A stretch of 64,000 nucleotides of DNA, taken from assembly GCA_934502885.1 (NCBI GenBank), contig CAKSUT010000003.1, positions 1 to 64,000 on the forward strand, given 5' to 3'. The DNA is from an uncultured Eubacteriales bacterium. GTDB lineage: Bacteria > Bacillota > Clostridia > Oscillospirales > CAG-382. The notes under the pieces are model-generated. The model did no database searches. It was not told the DNA's origin and saw only the letters and a program-made list of their open reading frames with translations. The position numbers and the translations under genes were made by a program. Positions 14,166-23,673 of this stretch are shown here, in pieces. Position 1 is the stretch's first letter, and each line of letters starts with the position of its first letter.

Positions 14166-15641
14166 ATGAAAACTTCGGTAAAAATCATTGCACTCGCACT
14201 CACAGCGGCTCTCGGCGCAAGCGTCTTGGCTGCGTGCGGAAACAAAACCAATGACAACAACAAATCAGATCCAACGGTAAACACCGGTGACAATACCGAA
14301 AACGGTGGCAGCACCGAAAACGGCGATGAAGCGGACGGCGAAGCTACTCTCGTTCTTCCCGAGGGCAAGTTCCTTGAGGGCGAAACATTCAACCTCTATC
14401 ACGCTCACCACGGTTTTGAAAACTACTACAGAGAAGACGTTCAGCCTGGCGACATTCTCGGTGAAGCAATCGTCGAGAGAAACGCAATGGTTGAGGACAG
14501 AACCGGCGTAAAGCTCAATTTTGTTCACTCCACCCAACCTGCAAACCAGGGTGCGGAAACGCAGAAGATTTCCTCCCTCATTCTCGCAGGCGACACGACC
14601 TACGACGCTTTCGTACACGTTCAGCACACCGGTATGCCCGGACTCATCAATGAGGGAATGTTCATAAACTGGTATGAACTCCCCTACATAAACTTCGACA
14701 AACCCTGGTGGTACTCCAACACCATCCGCGACATTAACTTCGGCGGCAAGGTTTTCGCCATGACCGGCGACTACAACCTCGGTTCTTTTTCCGGCACGGA
14801 GTGTCTCGCATTCAACAAAACCATGCTCGACGAGCTTGAAATGGAGTATCCCTATCAGGACGTATTTGACGGAACCTGGACAAAAGACAGATTCATTGAG
14901 TACATAGTTGCCGCAACAAAGGATCTCAACGGCGACGGTCAGATGGACTGGGACAACGACCGCTACGGCTTCGGCGGCTGGCAGTATGAGCAGGTTCAGG
15001 CTCTCTACGTCGGCTTCGGCGGTCAGACGCTTGTAAAAGACGACAACGATCTTCCCAAGCTCAACATCTACTCCACACAGCAGAACAACGTTATCGACGG
15101 TATGCTTGACGTATTCAAGAACCCCGGTGCGTTCTATCACGGCAAGGACTACGGCATGGAGGACACCATGTTCAAGGAAGGCAGACTTCTCTTCAACGAC
15201 TCCTTCCTCTCACAGATTTCCGGCATGAGAAATTATGACGACGAGATAGGCTTTGTTCCTTACCCCAAGCTCAACGAGGAGCAGGCGGACTACTACTCGA
15301 GAACGGCAAACATCAGCTGCCTCACCTACATTCCCGTAACCCTCACCGAGGACAGATATGAAATCGTCGGCGGAACTCTCGAGGCTATGGCATACTACTC
15401 GAGCCTCAAGGTTCTCCCCACCTACTTCGACATCATCCTTACAATTCAGTCCACACGTGACGTTGAGTCCGAGCAGATGATACCGATTATCAGAAACTCC
15501 TCGAGATTCATGGATATGGCTATAGGCTTCTCGCCCGAGAGCATCGTATACAGCGGTCAGAACACGCTTGCTTCTCACTGGGCTTCCAACAGAACCTCCT
15601 ACGAGGAAAAGCTCGCAACGCTCATCAAGACCTACAAGTAA
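14166..15641 (+). CDS. Extracellular solute-binding lipoprotein 3
   Basis: Third of the tandem triplet, 491 residues, signal peptide with lipobox LAAC at Cys24 and a Thr/Asn/Glu-rich linker to about residue 60. The binding domain is very close to SBP1 and SBP2, with long nucleotide stretches nearly identical (for example around GGTLEAMAYYS), so the copies are recent or kept alike by gene conversion. It retains the DLNGDGQMDWDND loop. AGGAGG is six bases before ATG. A hairpin terminator follows. There are no permease or ATPase genes, so the triplet is orphaned here. Confidence 0.93.
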   Translation: MKTSVKIIALALTAALGASVLAACGNKTNDNNKSDPTVNTGDNTENGGSTENGDEADGEATLVLPEGKFLEGETFNLYHAHHGFENYYREDVQPGDILGEAIVERNAMVEDRTGVKLNFVHSTQPANQGAETQKISSLILAGDTTYDAFVHVQHTGMPGLINEGMFINWYELPYINFDKPWWYSNTIRDINFGGKVFAMTGDYNLGSFSGTECLAFNKTMLDELEMEYPYQDVFDGTWTKDRFIEYIVAATKDLNGDGQMDWDNDRYGFGGWQYEQVQALYVGFGGQTLVKDDNDLPKLNIYSTQQNNVIDGMLDVFKNPGAFYHGKDYGMEDTMFKEGRLLFNDSFLSQISGMRNYDDEIGFVPYPKLNEEQADYYSRTANISCLTYIPVTLTEDRYEIVGGTLEAMAYYSSLKVLPTYFDIILTIQSTRDVESEQMIPIIRNSSRFMDMAIGFSPESIVYSGQNTLASHWASNRTSYEEKLATLIKTYK

Positions 15642-15662
15642 TACCGCAAATATAAAAAGCAA

Positions 15663-15702
15663 CCGCATCGCTCGGCACAAAGTCGGACGGTGCGGATTTT
15701 TT
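15663..15702. terminator. Bidirectional terminator between SBP3 and the activase
   Basis: CCGCA pairs with TGCGG, with further inner pairing (15663-15695), followed by ATTTTTT on the plus strand. On the minus strand the hairpin is followed by TTGCTTTTTA, so it can stop both convergent transcripts. Confidence 0.85.
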
Positions 15703-15728
15703 ATGCTCATTTTAACGGCTTTTGCAAA

Positions 15729-16586
15729 TTAACTCTTGCACACCTCGCAGTCAAAGCCGAGGTCGGTGTAAATCTTGCCGTTTGTGTTTGACGGACGCTT
15801 TTCGTCAAAGTCGGGTGAATACTTTTTCCCGATAAGCACGTACTTCGCGCCGGTAAGTGTGTTGTACGGAAGCAGTTCTACCTTGATTCTGTCCTTTGCC
15901 GGCAGAAGAAACTCCGCCGCGGCACGTATTTCATCGTCGCTGTCGTTGACTCCGGGAATAAGCGGCATACGCACGGTAAATCTCCGTCCGCTGTCCATGA
16001 GGTACTTTATATTCGCAAGTATCGGAGCGTTGTCAACCCGAGTGAGTTCCTTATGCTTTTCGGGATTCATCTCCTTAATATCGACGTATATTTCGTCAAT
16101 ATGAGACGTCACCTTTCGGAACAGCTCTCCGCTGCAAAACGCCGAGGTTTCGATAGCGGTGTTCACGCCGTTATTCTGCAAAATCTCCGCGCATTCCGCG
16201 ACAAAATCTCCCTGCATTGTCGGTTCTCCGCCGGAAAAGGTCACGCCGCCGCCCTGCTTAAAGAAAAACGAATACTTGAGAAGTCTCGCCGCGAGTTCCT
16301 CGGAGGTATACTCTTTTCCGGAAATGCGGATAAGGTTCTGAGGACAGATTTTAGTACAGACGCCGAATCGGTGGCATATCTCGTGCTTGCACGGATAATT
16401 TTTCGTGCAGAGACCGCAGTGTACGCACTTGCTCTCGTTCTTAACCATTTCAAGCTTAGGAGAAAGTCCCTCGGGGTTGTGACACCACAAACACCTTAGC
16501 GGACATCCCTTTAAAAACGCTGTCACCCGAACTCCCGGTCCGTCGTGAACCGCAAATTCCTTTATATCAAATACAACTCCCGTCAT
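15729..16586 (-). CDS. Glycyl-radical enzyme activating protein (radical SAM)
   Basis: A 285-residue radical-SAM activase that would install the glycyl radical on a partner enzyme such as a pyruvate formate-lyase or diol-dehydratase homologue. The cluster-binding CxxxCxxC reads CPLRCLWC (about residues 28-35) and is followed by an inserted ferredoxin-like region with CVHCGLC and further cysteines, as in activases of the PflC/YbiY type. GGGVTFSGGEP is the SAM-binding glycine motif. GAGGTG precedes ATG. No glycyl-radical enzyme is in the window, so its substrate must be encoded elsewhere. It is monocistronic with its own promoter. Confidence 0.93.
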   Translation of the reverse strand: MTGVVFDIKEFAVHDGPGVRVTAFLKGCPLRCLWCHNPEGLSPKLEMVKNESKCVHCGLCTKNYPCKHEICHRFGVCTKICPQNLIRISGKEYTSEELAARLLKYSFFFKQGGGVTFSGGEPTMQGDFVAECAEILQNNGVNTAIETSAFCSGELFRKVTSHIDEIYVDIKEMNPEKHKELTRVDNAPILANIKYLMDSGRRFTVRMPLIPGVNDSDDEIRAAAEFLLPAKDRIKVELLPYNTLTGAKYVLIGKKYSPDFDEKRPSNTNGKIYTDLGFDCEVCKS

Positions 16587-16623
16587 ATTCGCACCTCACT
16601 TAATGTATTCTTCACCGAATGAC

Positions 16624-16652
16624 ATTTTACCACATATATCCCCTTTTGTCAA
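16624..16652 (-). promoter_or_regulatory. Sigma-A promoter for the activase
   Basis: On the minus strand, perfect TTGACA (16647-16652), 17 bases, TAAAAT (16624-16629). Confidence 0.85.
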
Positions 16653-16736
16653 CACCCAAGCCTGCAGTCTTTGAGCGATTGAGACAAAATGTGTTGTGCA
16701 AATTGTTACAATATTGTGAAAGATTGGAGTATGCTA

Positions 16737-16765
16737 TTGTAATTTAGTCAACAATATGGTACAAT
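16737..16765 (+). promoter_or_regulatory. Sigma-A promoter for the permease
   Basis: TTGTAA (16737-16742), 17 bases, TACAAT (16760-16765). It excludes a start at 16767, which would have no leader. Confidence 0.7.
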
Positions 16766-16823
16766 AGTGGACGGCAAAACTTTTGCAAACGCGAATTTAT
16801 CATTATGTTTTAAGGAGAACAAA

Positions 16824-18263
16824 ATGAAACTCGAAAAAAAATACGGTCTGCCCATGGCGATAGCGATGGTTATAGGCATTGTTATCGGAAGCGGCGTCTT
16901 CTTCAAGGCGCAGACCATTCTGCAAAAGACCGACGGCAATATGCCTCTCGGCATCATCGCATGGATTATCGGCGGTTTGATTATGATCATATGCGCTTAC
17001 TGCCTTGCGGTTCTCGGCACAAGATACGACAAAATCAACGGTCTTGTAGACTACGCTGAAGCGACTCTCGGAGAGAAATACGCTTACATAGTCGGCTGGT
17101 TCATGACAATGATCTACACCCCCTGCCTCACCTCCGTTCTCGCATGGCTCTCGGCAAGATACACCCTTGCGGTATTCCTTCCCGACACTGCGGAAAGCTT
17201 CACGTCCGGAAGATGTTTGTGCCTTGCCTGCCTCTACCTTGTGGCGGACTACGCACTCAACGCACTCGCTCCGGTCATCGCAGGTAAGGTTCAGGTTTCC
17301 ACGACGGTAATCAAGCTCATTCCTCTCGGACTTATGGCTGTGGTCGGAACGATATACGGTCTTGTCGTAACTCCCGCCGGCGCTTCCGCTCCCCTTCTCA
17401 TCGAAAACTTCAACACGGCAAACGGCAACTGGACGGAACTTTTCGGTGCTGTCGTTGCAACGGCGTTTGCATATGAGGGATGGATTATCGCAACGACGAT
17501 AAACGCAGAGCTTAAGGACGCAAAGAAAAACCTCCCCAAAGCTCTCATAATCGGTACAATAATCGTAATGCTCGTATACATAGCGTATTACGTAGGCGTT
17601 GCCGGCGGCGCAACTGTTGACATCCTCATCAACGACGGCGCAACGCAGGCGTTCAAAAACATTTTCGGCAACGTCGGAGGCTCGATACTCAACGTATTCA
17701 TCGCAGTTTCCTGCCTCGGCACCCTCAACGGTCTTATGGTAGGCTGTACAAGAAACCTTTACTCGATAGCCGCAAGAAAGCGCGGACCGAAGCATGAGGT
17801 GTTCGCGCAGGTTGACGAAAAGACCAATATGCCGAACAACTCCGCTGTTATCGCCGTTCTTCTCAGCGCGCTTTGGCTCTTCTACTTCTTCATTGCAAAT
17901 CTTGACAATTTGCTTGTCGGAACCTACAGCGCAGATACGGCAAACGCAATAATCAGAACACTCGGCACTCTCAGCGAAGACGGTCTCACATATACCGTCG
18001 GCTGGTTCTGCTTTGACTCCTCCGAGCTTGCCATAATCACGCTTTACGCTCTTTACATTCCGATCTTTATAAAGATGTTCTCTTTCAAGGATTTGTCAGT
18101 GTTCAAGAGAGTAATAATGCCTACGCTTGCAATTATAAGCTCGGTATTCATGATGTTTGCCGCTGTATACGCACACAGATGGGGCGTTCTCTACTACCTC
18201 ATAATCATGGCAATTATCATGGCAATCGGCGTTGCCTTCATGAACAATAAGGAAGCCGAATAA
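16824..18263 (+). CDS. APC superfamily amino-acid permease
   Basis: A 479-residue integral membrane transporter with about twelve hydrophobic segments. The first helix reads GLPMAIAMVIGIVIGSGVFF, the unwound glycine-rich substrate site typical of amino acid-polyamine-organocation carriers; EGWI in the sixth helix is also characteristic. It probably imports or exchanges an amino acid at the cytoplasmic membrane. I start it at MKLEKKYG because AAGGAG lies seven bases upstream; the ATG at 16767 is at the transcription start. It is a single-gene transcript ended by a hairpin. The substrate cannot be told from the sequence. Confidence 0.93.
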   Translation: MKLEKKYGLPMAIAMVIGIVIGSGVFFKAQTILQKTDGNMPLGIIAWIIGGLIMIICAYCLAVLGTRYDKINGLVDYAEATLGEKYAYIVGWFMTMIYTPCLTSVLAWLSARYTLAVFLPDTAESFTSGRCLCLACLYLVADYALNALAPVIAGKVQVSTTVIKLIPLGLMAVVGTIYGLVVTPAGASAPLLIENFNTANGNWTELFGAVVATAFAYEGWIIATTINAELKDAKKNLPKALIIGTIIVMLVYIAYYVGVAGGATVDILINDGATQAFKNIFGNVGGSILNVFIAVSCLGTLNGLMVGCTRNLYSIAARKRGPKHEVFAQVDEKTNMPNNSAVIAVLLSALWLFYFFIANLDNLLVGTYSADTANAIIRTLGTLSEDGLTYTVGWFCFDSSELAIITLYALYIPIFIKMFSFKDLSVFKRVIMPTLAIISSVFMMFAAVYAHRWGVLYYLIIMAIIMAIGVAFMNNKEAE

Positions 18264-18321
18264 TTCTTCGGGACAAAAGTCCTTCTACACAACCAAAACG
18301 TTTACAAAAGTTTACATGATG

Positions 18322-18360
18322 AGCCCCGTACTTCGGCATAGTTTGAAGTATGGGGCTTTC
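18322..18360 (+). terminator. Terminator after the permease
   Basis: AGCCCCGTACTTC pairs with GAAGTATGGGGCT (one G-U) around a 10-base loop. The following T tract is short (TTTC). Confidence 0.75.
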
Positions 18361-18646
18361 GCCTTGCCGTTTGATATAAATTATCGCTCCGCTGACAGAT
18401 AACGGTAAACGCTTCACCGGCTGGCTTGCTCTTTTCGCATCGCTTGATTATACACATCTGTAAAGCGATTGAAGAATGTCTGTCCGGGCGGCAAACCAAA
18501 AAAAGGCTGAAGACGAAGCATTATACCTCTCCCGTTTCGTGTAAAGATACAGCCGTTTTTCGCGCAAATGACGGTTGACGCAAACTACAGTGTATGCTGT
18601 ATGACACATATGCCGCGTACCATATTTGCCTCCGCTCTATAACAGC

Positions 18647-18684
18647 AAAAGCTCACCTCCGCAGGGTAAACCTTGCGGAGGTGA
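18647..18684 (-). terminator. Terminator after the first SLH/beta-helix gene
   Basis: TCACCTCCGCAAGG pairs with CCCTGCGGAGGTGA on the minus strand, followed by GCTTTTGC. It lies about 85 bases beyond the stop codon. Confidence 0.75.
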
Positions 18685-18769
18685 TTCTGTAAAAAAGGAG
18701 AGATCGCGTATTTAACGCATTAGGAAATTGTCATTTGTGTTGCCTATACGGCGAATCCTTCACGGCAAA

Positions 18770-21700
18770 TCAATATTCAAACGAAGCCGCGTCAAACTCA
18801 TACTTAGGCAGACTCTCAACAAAGTAAACCTTTGCGTTTTTGTCGCCGAGTACACGTTTAACCACATTTTCGGCGAGGACGTTGTACTTGTAGGTTTTTC
18901 CACCCTTAAGACCGTATACGCAGAAGCGGTTGTCGTAGTCCTGGATAAAGGTGTTGCCGTCGAAGGTCGGCAGCCATGCTTCGTACCATGCGTCTATCTG
19001 GAAGAGCGAGAAGAGACCTCTGTCGAAGATGTTGTTCTTTATCTCGTAGTTGAGGTACTCGTTACGGCTGCCTGCCCATGTCTTGATGTGACCGGACATA
19101 TTGCCGTCGGGACGTGTGGAACCGAAGCCGTAGCCGGCAAGGCGGAAGATGTTGTTCTCGATGAGGTAGTTCTTTCCGTCTCTTGCACTGCCGTCCTCGG
19201 AGGCGCCGAGCCAGTACTCGATGTTGTATACGCACTTTTCAACGACGTTGTTGATGAACTTGATGTCGTACATATTGTAGACGTTCAGCGTTGTGCCGAG
19301 CTGAGGTGTGAGACCTGCGTCGTAGCACTGATATACGTAGCAGTTGTCAACCGTGTAGCCGTCGCAGCCGCCGTAGATTTCAACGCCGTTTCCGAAACGT
19401 GTTACGGAGCCGTTTGTCGCTCTGAAGTTGTACGACTGTATTGCACCGCCTATCCAGCCTATCTCGCAATTTGTAACAGTGAATCCCGTAACCGTACCGG
19501 AACCGATACCGTGGCTTCCGCCGTACATAATGCAGAGGTTGTCAATCGTTACGTTGGGTGCGGAAACGCCTACGATATTGCCTCTTGTGTTAAATTCAAT
19601 CTCGTCGAATATCTCGCCGGGGTTGCCCTTGTCGCAACGGAGGTAGAGAGGTCCTGTCGCTTTGTTTGCGTTGGGAACAGTATTTACGACCGAGTCAGCC
19701 TTGTGGAAGAACTCGAGGTCGCGGTCAAGCTCAACCTTGAGGTCAAATTCCTTATCGGGATTGTTTCTTACGACAAACTTGCCGTCAACGTAGTTGGGAG
19801 TTTCCTTAAATGTGTATACACTGCCGCCGTTCATGATTATTTCGCCGACGTCGGTCATACCCTCGTTTGCGTACTTCCAAATCTTTGCGCCGGTTGTCTT
19901 ATCCTCGTGGTAAAGCGTCCACTTGGAGGCGTCAGCGCCGTCCTCGGGAGAACCGTAAAGACGAGGCTTGTCTCCCTCTCCGTATGCGGAGTAGGTTACG
20001 CCGCTCTTTGCGGTGAGTCTTTCACGCCAGAGGTCGCCTCTCTTGAAGAGTACTTTGTCGCCGTTTCTGAGAGGTGCCGCAGATACCTTTGCGACGGTTT
20101 TCCATGCCTTTTCGGGAGAGGTGCCGTCTGCGTCGTCGTTTCCGTCGTTTGCAACGTAGTATGTTGTGCCGCCCTCGGCGTATGCGGACTTAGTCGCACG
20201 GATCTCTGCAATTCTCTTTTCGGTGAGAGCGTCAACCTCGGCAACCTTTGCGTCGCCTGCCTTGTAATCGGGAGTGAAATGTTCGCTGAGCTTGACCATG
20301 GGATCTGTGAGAGCGTAAACCCACTTGCCGTCCATGGAGACGTATGCGACCGTTGCTTCAGCAATATTTGCGAATGCCCAGTAGGAATCGTCAACATCGG
20401 TGAATACAACCTCAATATCGGAGGGGATATCGTCACGTGTTCTTTCTCTGCCTCTTGCACGGTTGATTACGGTGACGACCTGCGCACGGGTAATTGTTCT
20501 GTCGGGGAGGAAAGTGCCGTCCTCATAGCCTGTGATAAGACCTGCGGAGGCTGCCGCCTTTATTGCGGTGTACTTGGGGTGAGACTCCGTGACATCGGTA
20601 AAGGACACTGCCTTGCCCGTATCCTCGGCGAGCTTTGTGTTGAATACAAGCTCTGCAAATTCCGCCCGTGTAATAGCCTTGTCGGGAGCGAATGTTCCGC
20701 TGTAGGAGGTGAGAAGTCCCTTAGCCTCGCAGAAGCCGATGTACTTTGCGTACCACTTGTCAGCCGCAACGTCGGTGAAGGACGATGTTCCCGTAATCTC
20801 CGCTTCGGGAGCGAGAAGTCTTGCGATAACGGTGCAAGCCTCAGCACGGGACATTGTCTTGTTCGGCTTGAAAGAGCCGTCGTCGTAGCCGGTCATGTAA
20901 GCTTCGATAGTCTCAAACTTCGGCTCGTCACGGAAGAACATCATCTGGTTGATGTACATGACGTCGTCGGCGTTCATATCGACGCAGTTAATCTTGTCGC
21001 CGAACGGATAGAAGTGCATCTGCTTCAAAACATGAGTGGTGCTGTCGGGATTGAGAGCGGAATCAACGCCGGTCATATCGAATACCGCAAACGCCCACTT
21101 GTTGGCCTCGAGCTTTTCACGGGAAGCATTTCCGAAAACACTCTTGAGAATTCCGCCGTTCGTCATTATGTTTATCTGCATATTGGCGTCAAGCGGATTG
21201 TTTGTCTCGTACTTGTAGCTTACCGCAAACCACTTGTAGTAACTGAGGTCAACGTCGGCACCCGTATACTGCCAACCGTCGATGTTGATGCCCTTGGACT
21301 TTACAGCCTTGGTGTTCGGTATTACCTTTATTACCTTTCTTCCCTCATAGAGAGTGTTCTCGAGGGTTGCGCCGTCGCCGCCGTTTGATATGCAGACGTT
21401 GTAATCCGCAAGGTCGATAGCGATTTTCTCGGAACGCTCGGAGGCGTTCTTCTTCCAAACGACGAGGAATGTTACATCGGTATCGGGCGTCTTGAAAGTA
21501 TCGCCGGGCTGATATACCTTTCCGTCAACGCTGCACTTCCAGCCCTCGAAGGAGCTGCTCTTGGAAACAAACGTGCATTCGGGAATCTTTATTTCGTCGC
21601 CGTACTTTGCGTTCACAACCGGAACGGGAGTACCGGTAACGTCGGGGTCTTCTGACTTAAACTCAAGCTCGTAGGTTGCGTCCTTATCCGGGTTTGTCGC

Positions 21701-23401
21701 ATAGAATGTAAAGTCTGAGATGTACATCACATCTTTTGCGTTGAGCTGAGTCGGGTTTGTGGTATTATAGGGGTAGAAGTGGAACTGTGCAACGTCCGCA
21801 GCCGCCTCCTTGATTGCCGGAGTAGAGGGGAAACGGAACACTGCCTGTGCCCACTTGCCGGTGACAACAGGCGTAAGTGACTCTGCCTGCATCGAAGGCT
21901 TTATCATGTTTATGCGCATCTTTCCGGTGAAGGAGGGGTCTGCACTGTCGTAGTAGTAATCAACGACAACGTACTTGTATACGCCTGAATTTATCTTTAC
22001 CTTGCTTGTTATGCCGTAGTTGTCGAGGTTTACGGCGCTTGCGTCGTTGATATCCGGTGTGGGAGTAACCTTAACGGCGGTTTTTCCCTCGAAAGAAACA
22101 TTCATCTCAACCTTTGCGGAGTGCATACCGTTGCAGATTCCCTTGGTAATCGTGCCGTAAGGAACGCTAATCGGCTCGTAGTCCGAGGGATCCTCGGTGA
22201 GCTCGGTGTCGGGATTGGTTGTCGGGGTATCGACGATTGCGGGCGCATTCATGTCGAGTCCCTCGAAGAAGGTGTAGTTTCTTGCGTCGTCGAGGCTTGC
22301 GAAAATGCCCCATGCCGCAGCATCAATGTAAGCGTCAGCCGCAAAGCTTCCGACGTTGTCGTAGCTCATGAGGAACGCCCAAAGCTGAGTAAGCTCGCCG
22401 CCGGAGGTAAATCTTACGTAGATCTCCTCCCATTTTTCGTTGCCGACAAGAGCGGAAGCAGCGTTGATACCGCCCTTGAAGCTTCCGTCAAGCTTGGGGT
22501 TTATGCAAGGAATACCCTTTACGTTGGTTCTGACAAGAGCCTTGAACCAGTAATTTTCTTCAATTGTCGCTTTTACGCCGAGGTCAAAATTGACCTGCTT
22601 TGTCTGTGCGGCGGCGTCCTTGGTAGGCGTTACGTGCCAGAATGTAACGTCGCCGGCACTCTGCTTTTCCTTATCGGTATTATGTATCGTGCCGAACGCA
22701 CCGTCACCGGTTTTTACAACAATCGGTTCTTGAGGAGCGGAGGGAGTAGTTGTTCCGCTGTTTCCGGCGCCTGTTCCCGTGCCGCTTCCGGTTTCGCTCT
22801 CCTTATCGTCTCCGGACGGTACGGAAGGTGCGCTTGTGGGGAGCGTTTCGTAAAACGAATGGCTGTAAGCGTCCGCGAGGCAGTCGAATATTCCCCAGCC
22901 GGCAACGTCGATGTATGCGTTTGAAGCAAACGAGCCGACGTTGTCGTAGCCCATGAGGAAGCACCACATCTGTGTGACTTCACCGCTTGAGCCGGGAACT
23001 TTTACGAGGATTTCCTCCCAGTTTCCGTCGCCGCCAAGAGATTCGTCGGCTTTTGTGTTGCCGGTAAACTTGCCGTCAATTTTGAAGTTGACGCAGGGAG
23101 TACCCTTTACGTTGGTTCTGACAAGGGCCTTGAAGTACATACCCTCGGAAACGGTGAACTTTACGACCGTATCGAAGTTTACCTGTTTTGCCTGTACGGA
23201 GGCGTCTTTTGAAGGAGTAATACGGAGAAAGCTTATATCGCCGTCCGTGATTACCTGCTTATCCGAGTTGTGAGCGCCCGAAAAAGAGTCCGAACCTTTT
23301 TTCTCGATGATCGGATCGAGTGCCGAGGCAGTATATGCCCCGACAAGCGGAATAAGCATCAGCAGGGATAGGAGAATTGCGAGTAGTTTAGTGGATTTCA
23401 T
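18770..23401 (-). CDS. Giant surface protein: MHxxP modules, SLH domains, beta-helix
   Basis: A 1,543-residue exported protein. Signal peptide about 1-28. Two copies of a ~160-residue module (about 30-190 and 226-385, sharing KALVRTNVKG and YDNVGSFA) flank a Ser/Gly/Thr linker. Two copies of a second module (about 405-560 and 660-835) end in FHFYPYN or MHFYPFG, separated by an InlB-like B repeat (about 587-654, FEGWKC...YQPGDTF). Three SLH domains (about 835-1017, with YMTGYDDGSFKP and LITGYEDGTF) would anchor it to cell-wall polymers. The C-terminal part (about 1080-1543) is a right-handed beta-helix of the pectate-lyase type. It closely resembles the protein at 50303-53947. It probably binds or cuts a plant polysaccharide; no catalytic residues can be assigned. 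Confidence 0.93.
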   Translation of the reverse strand: MKSTKLLAILLSLLMLIPLVGAYTASALDPIIEKKGSDSFSGAHNSDKQVITDGDISFLRITPSKDASVQAKQVNFDTVVKFTVSEGMYFKALVRTNVKGTPCVNFKIDGKFTGNTKADESLGGDGNWEEILVKVPGSSGEVTQMWCFLMGYDNVGSFASNAYIDVAGWGIFDCLADAYSHSFYETLPTSAPSVPSGDDKESETGSGTGTGAGNSGTTTPSAPQEPIVVKTGDGAFGTIHNTDKEKQSAGDVTFWHVTPTKDAAAQTKQVNFDLGVKATIEENYWFKALVRTNVKGIPCINPKLDGSFKGGINAASALVGNEKWEEIYVRFTSGGELTQLWAFLMSYDNVGSFAADAYIDAAAWGIFASLDDARNYTFFEGLDMNAPAIVDTPTTNPDTELTEDPSDYEPISVPYGTITKGICNGMHSAKVEMNVSFEGKTAVKVTPTPDINDASAVNLDNYGITSKVKINSGVYKYVVVDYYYDSADPSFTGKMRINMIKPSMQAESLTPVVTGKWAQAVFRFPSTPAIKEAAADVAQFHFYPYNTTNPTQLNAKDVMYISDFTFYATNPDKDATYELEFKSEDPDVTGTPVPVVNAKYGDEIKIPECTFVSKSSSFEGWKCSVDGKVYQPGDTFKTPDTDVTFLVVWKKNASERSEKIAIDLADYNVCISNGGDGATLENTLYEGRKVIKVIPNTKAVKSKGINIDGWQYTGADVDLSYYKWFAVSYKYETNNPLDANMQINIMTNGGILKSVFGNASREKLEANKWAFAVFDMTGVDSALNPDSTTHVLKQMHFYPFGDKINCVDMNADDVMYINQMMFFRDEPKFETIEAYMTGYDDGSFKPNKTMSRAEACTVIARLLAPEAEITGTSSFTDVAADKWYAKYIGFCEAKGLLTSYSGTFAPDKAITRAEFAELVFNTKLAEDTGKAVSFTDVTESHPKYTAIKAAASAGLITGYEDGTFLPDRTITRAQVVTVINRARGRERTRDDIPSDIEVVFTDVDDSYWAFANIAEATVAYVSMDGKWVYALTDPMVKLSEHFTPDYKAGDAKVAEVDALTEKRIAEIRATKSAYAEGGTTYYVANDGNDDADGTSPEKAWKTVAKVSAAPLRNGDKVLFKRGDLWRERLTAKSGVTYSAYGEGDKPRLYGSPEDGADASKWTLYHEDKTTGAKIWKYANEGMTDVGEIIMNGGSVYTFKETPNYVDGKFVVRNNPDKEFDLKVELDRDLEFFHKADSVVNTVPNANKATGPLYLRCDKGNPGEIFDEIEFNTRGNIVGVSAPNVTIDNLCIMYGGSHGIGSGTVTGFTVTNCEIGWIGGAIQSYNFRATNGSVTRFGNGVEIYGGCDGYTVDNCYVYQCYDAGLTPQLGTTLNVYNMYDIKFINNVVEKCVYNIEYWLGASEDGSARDGKNYLIENNIFRLAGYGFGSTRPDGNMSGHIKTWAGSRNEYLNYEIKNNIFDRGLFSLFQIDAWYEAWLPTFDGNTFIQDYDNRFCVYGLKGGKTYKYNVLAENVVKRVLGDKNAKVYFVESLPKYEFDAASFEY

Positions 23402-23456
23402 TTTTGCACCGTGCCTTTCTGATTTTAATAAAATGGAATGCCTATTTCATGTTTTG

Positions 23457-23485
23457 ATTATATCATATTATTACGGTGTTGTCAA
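23457..23485 (-). promoter_or_regulatory. Consensus sigma-A promoter for the first SLH/beta-helix gene
   Basis: On the minus strand, perfect TTGACA (23480-23485), 17 bases, perfect TATAAT (23457-23462), giving a leader of about 50 bases. Confidence 0.92.
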
Positions 23486-23606
23486 GATGTTTTTTACGAA
23501 AAGCACAAAAAAACCGTGGCGTGAGATAAATCTCTGTACAGAAAAAATCCGTGCGAAGAAAAATTCGCCGAATTTAATCAAAGTGCGTGAGATTTAATAA
23601 ATTATC

Positions 23607-23636
23607 TACACAATATCAAACACTCCGTGGTATACT
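23607..23636 (+). promoter_or_regulatory. Probable promoter for the 23674-28770 gene group
   Basis: TATACT at 23631-23636 with a weak TACACA 18 bases upstream (23607-23612). Confidence 0.5.
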
Positions 23637-23673
23637 TATCGTGTTATATTGCATTTCTGAAAGGAAAAAGACT

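Larger units (their letters stand above)
18264..18769. other. Intergenic region between the permease and SLH gene
   Basis: About 500 bases with no convincing gene. It holds the permease terminator at 18322-18360 and the terminator of the convergent SLH gene at 18647-18684. Between them, 18361-18640, I see only short open frames without binding sites and a small imperfect repeat (ATCGCTT...AAAGCGAT near 18436-18470). Confidence 0.5.

Noticed and set aside
18728..21388. An 886-codon open frame on the plus strand opposite the SLH/beta-helix gene
   Set aside because: Its sequence is rich in Val, Cys and Glu in the pattern of an antisense shadow, and it has no ribosome binding site. The minus-strand gene has a signal peptide and recognisable domains.
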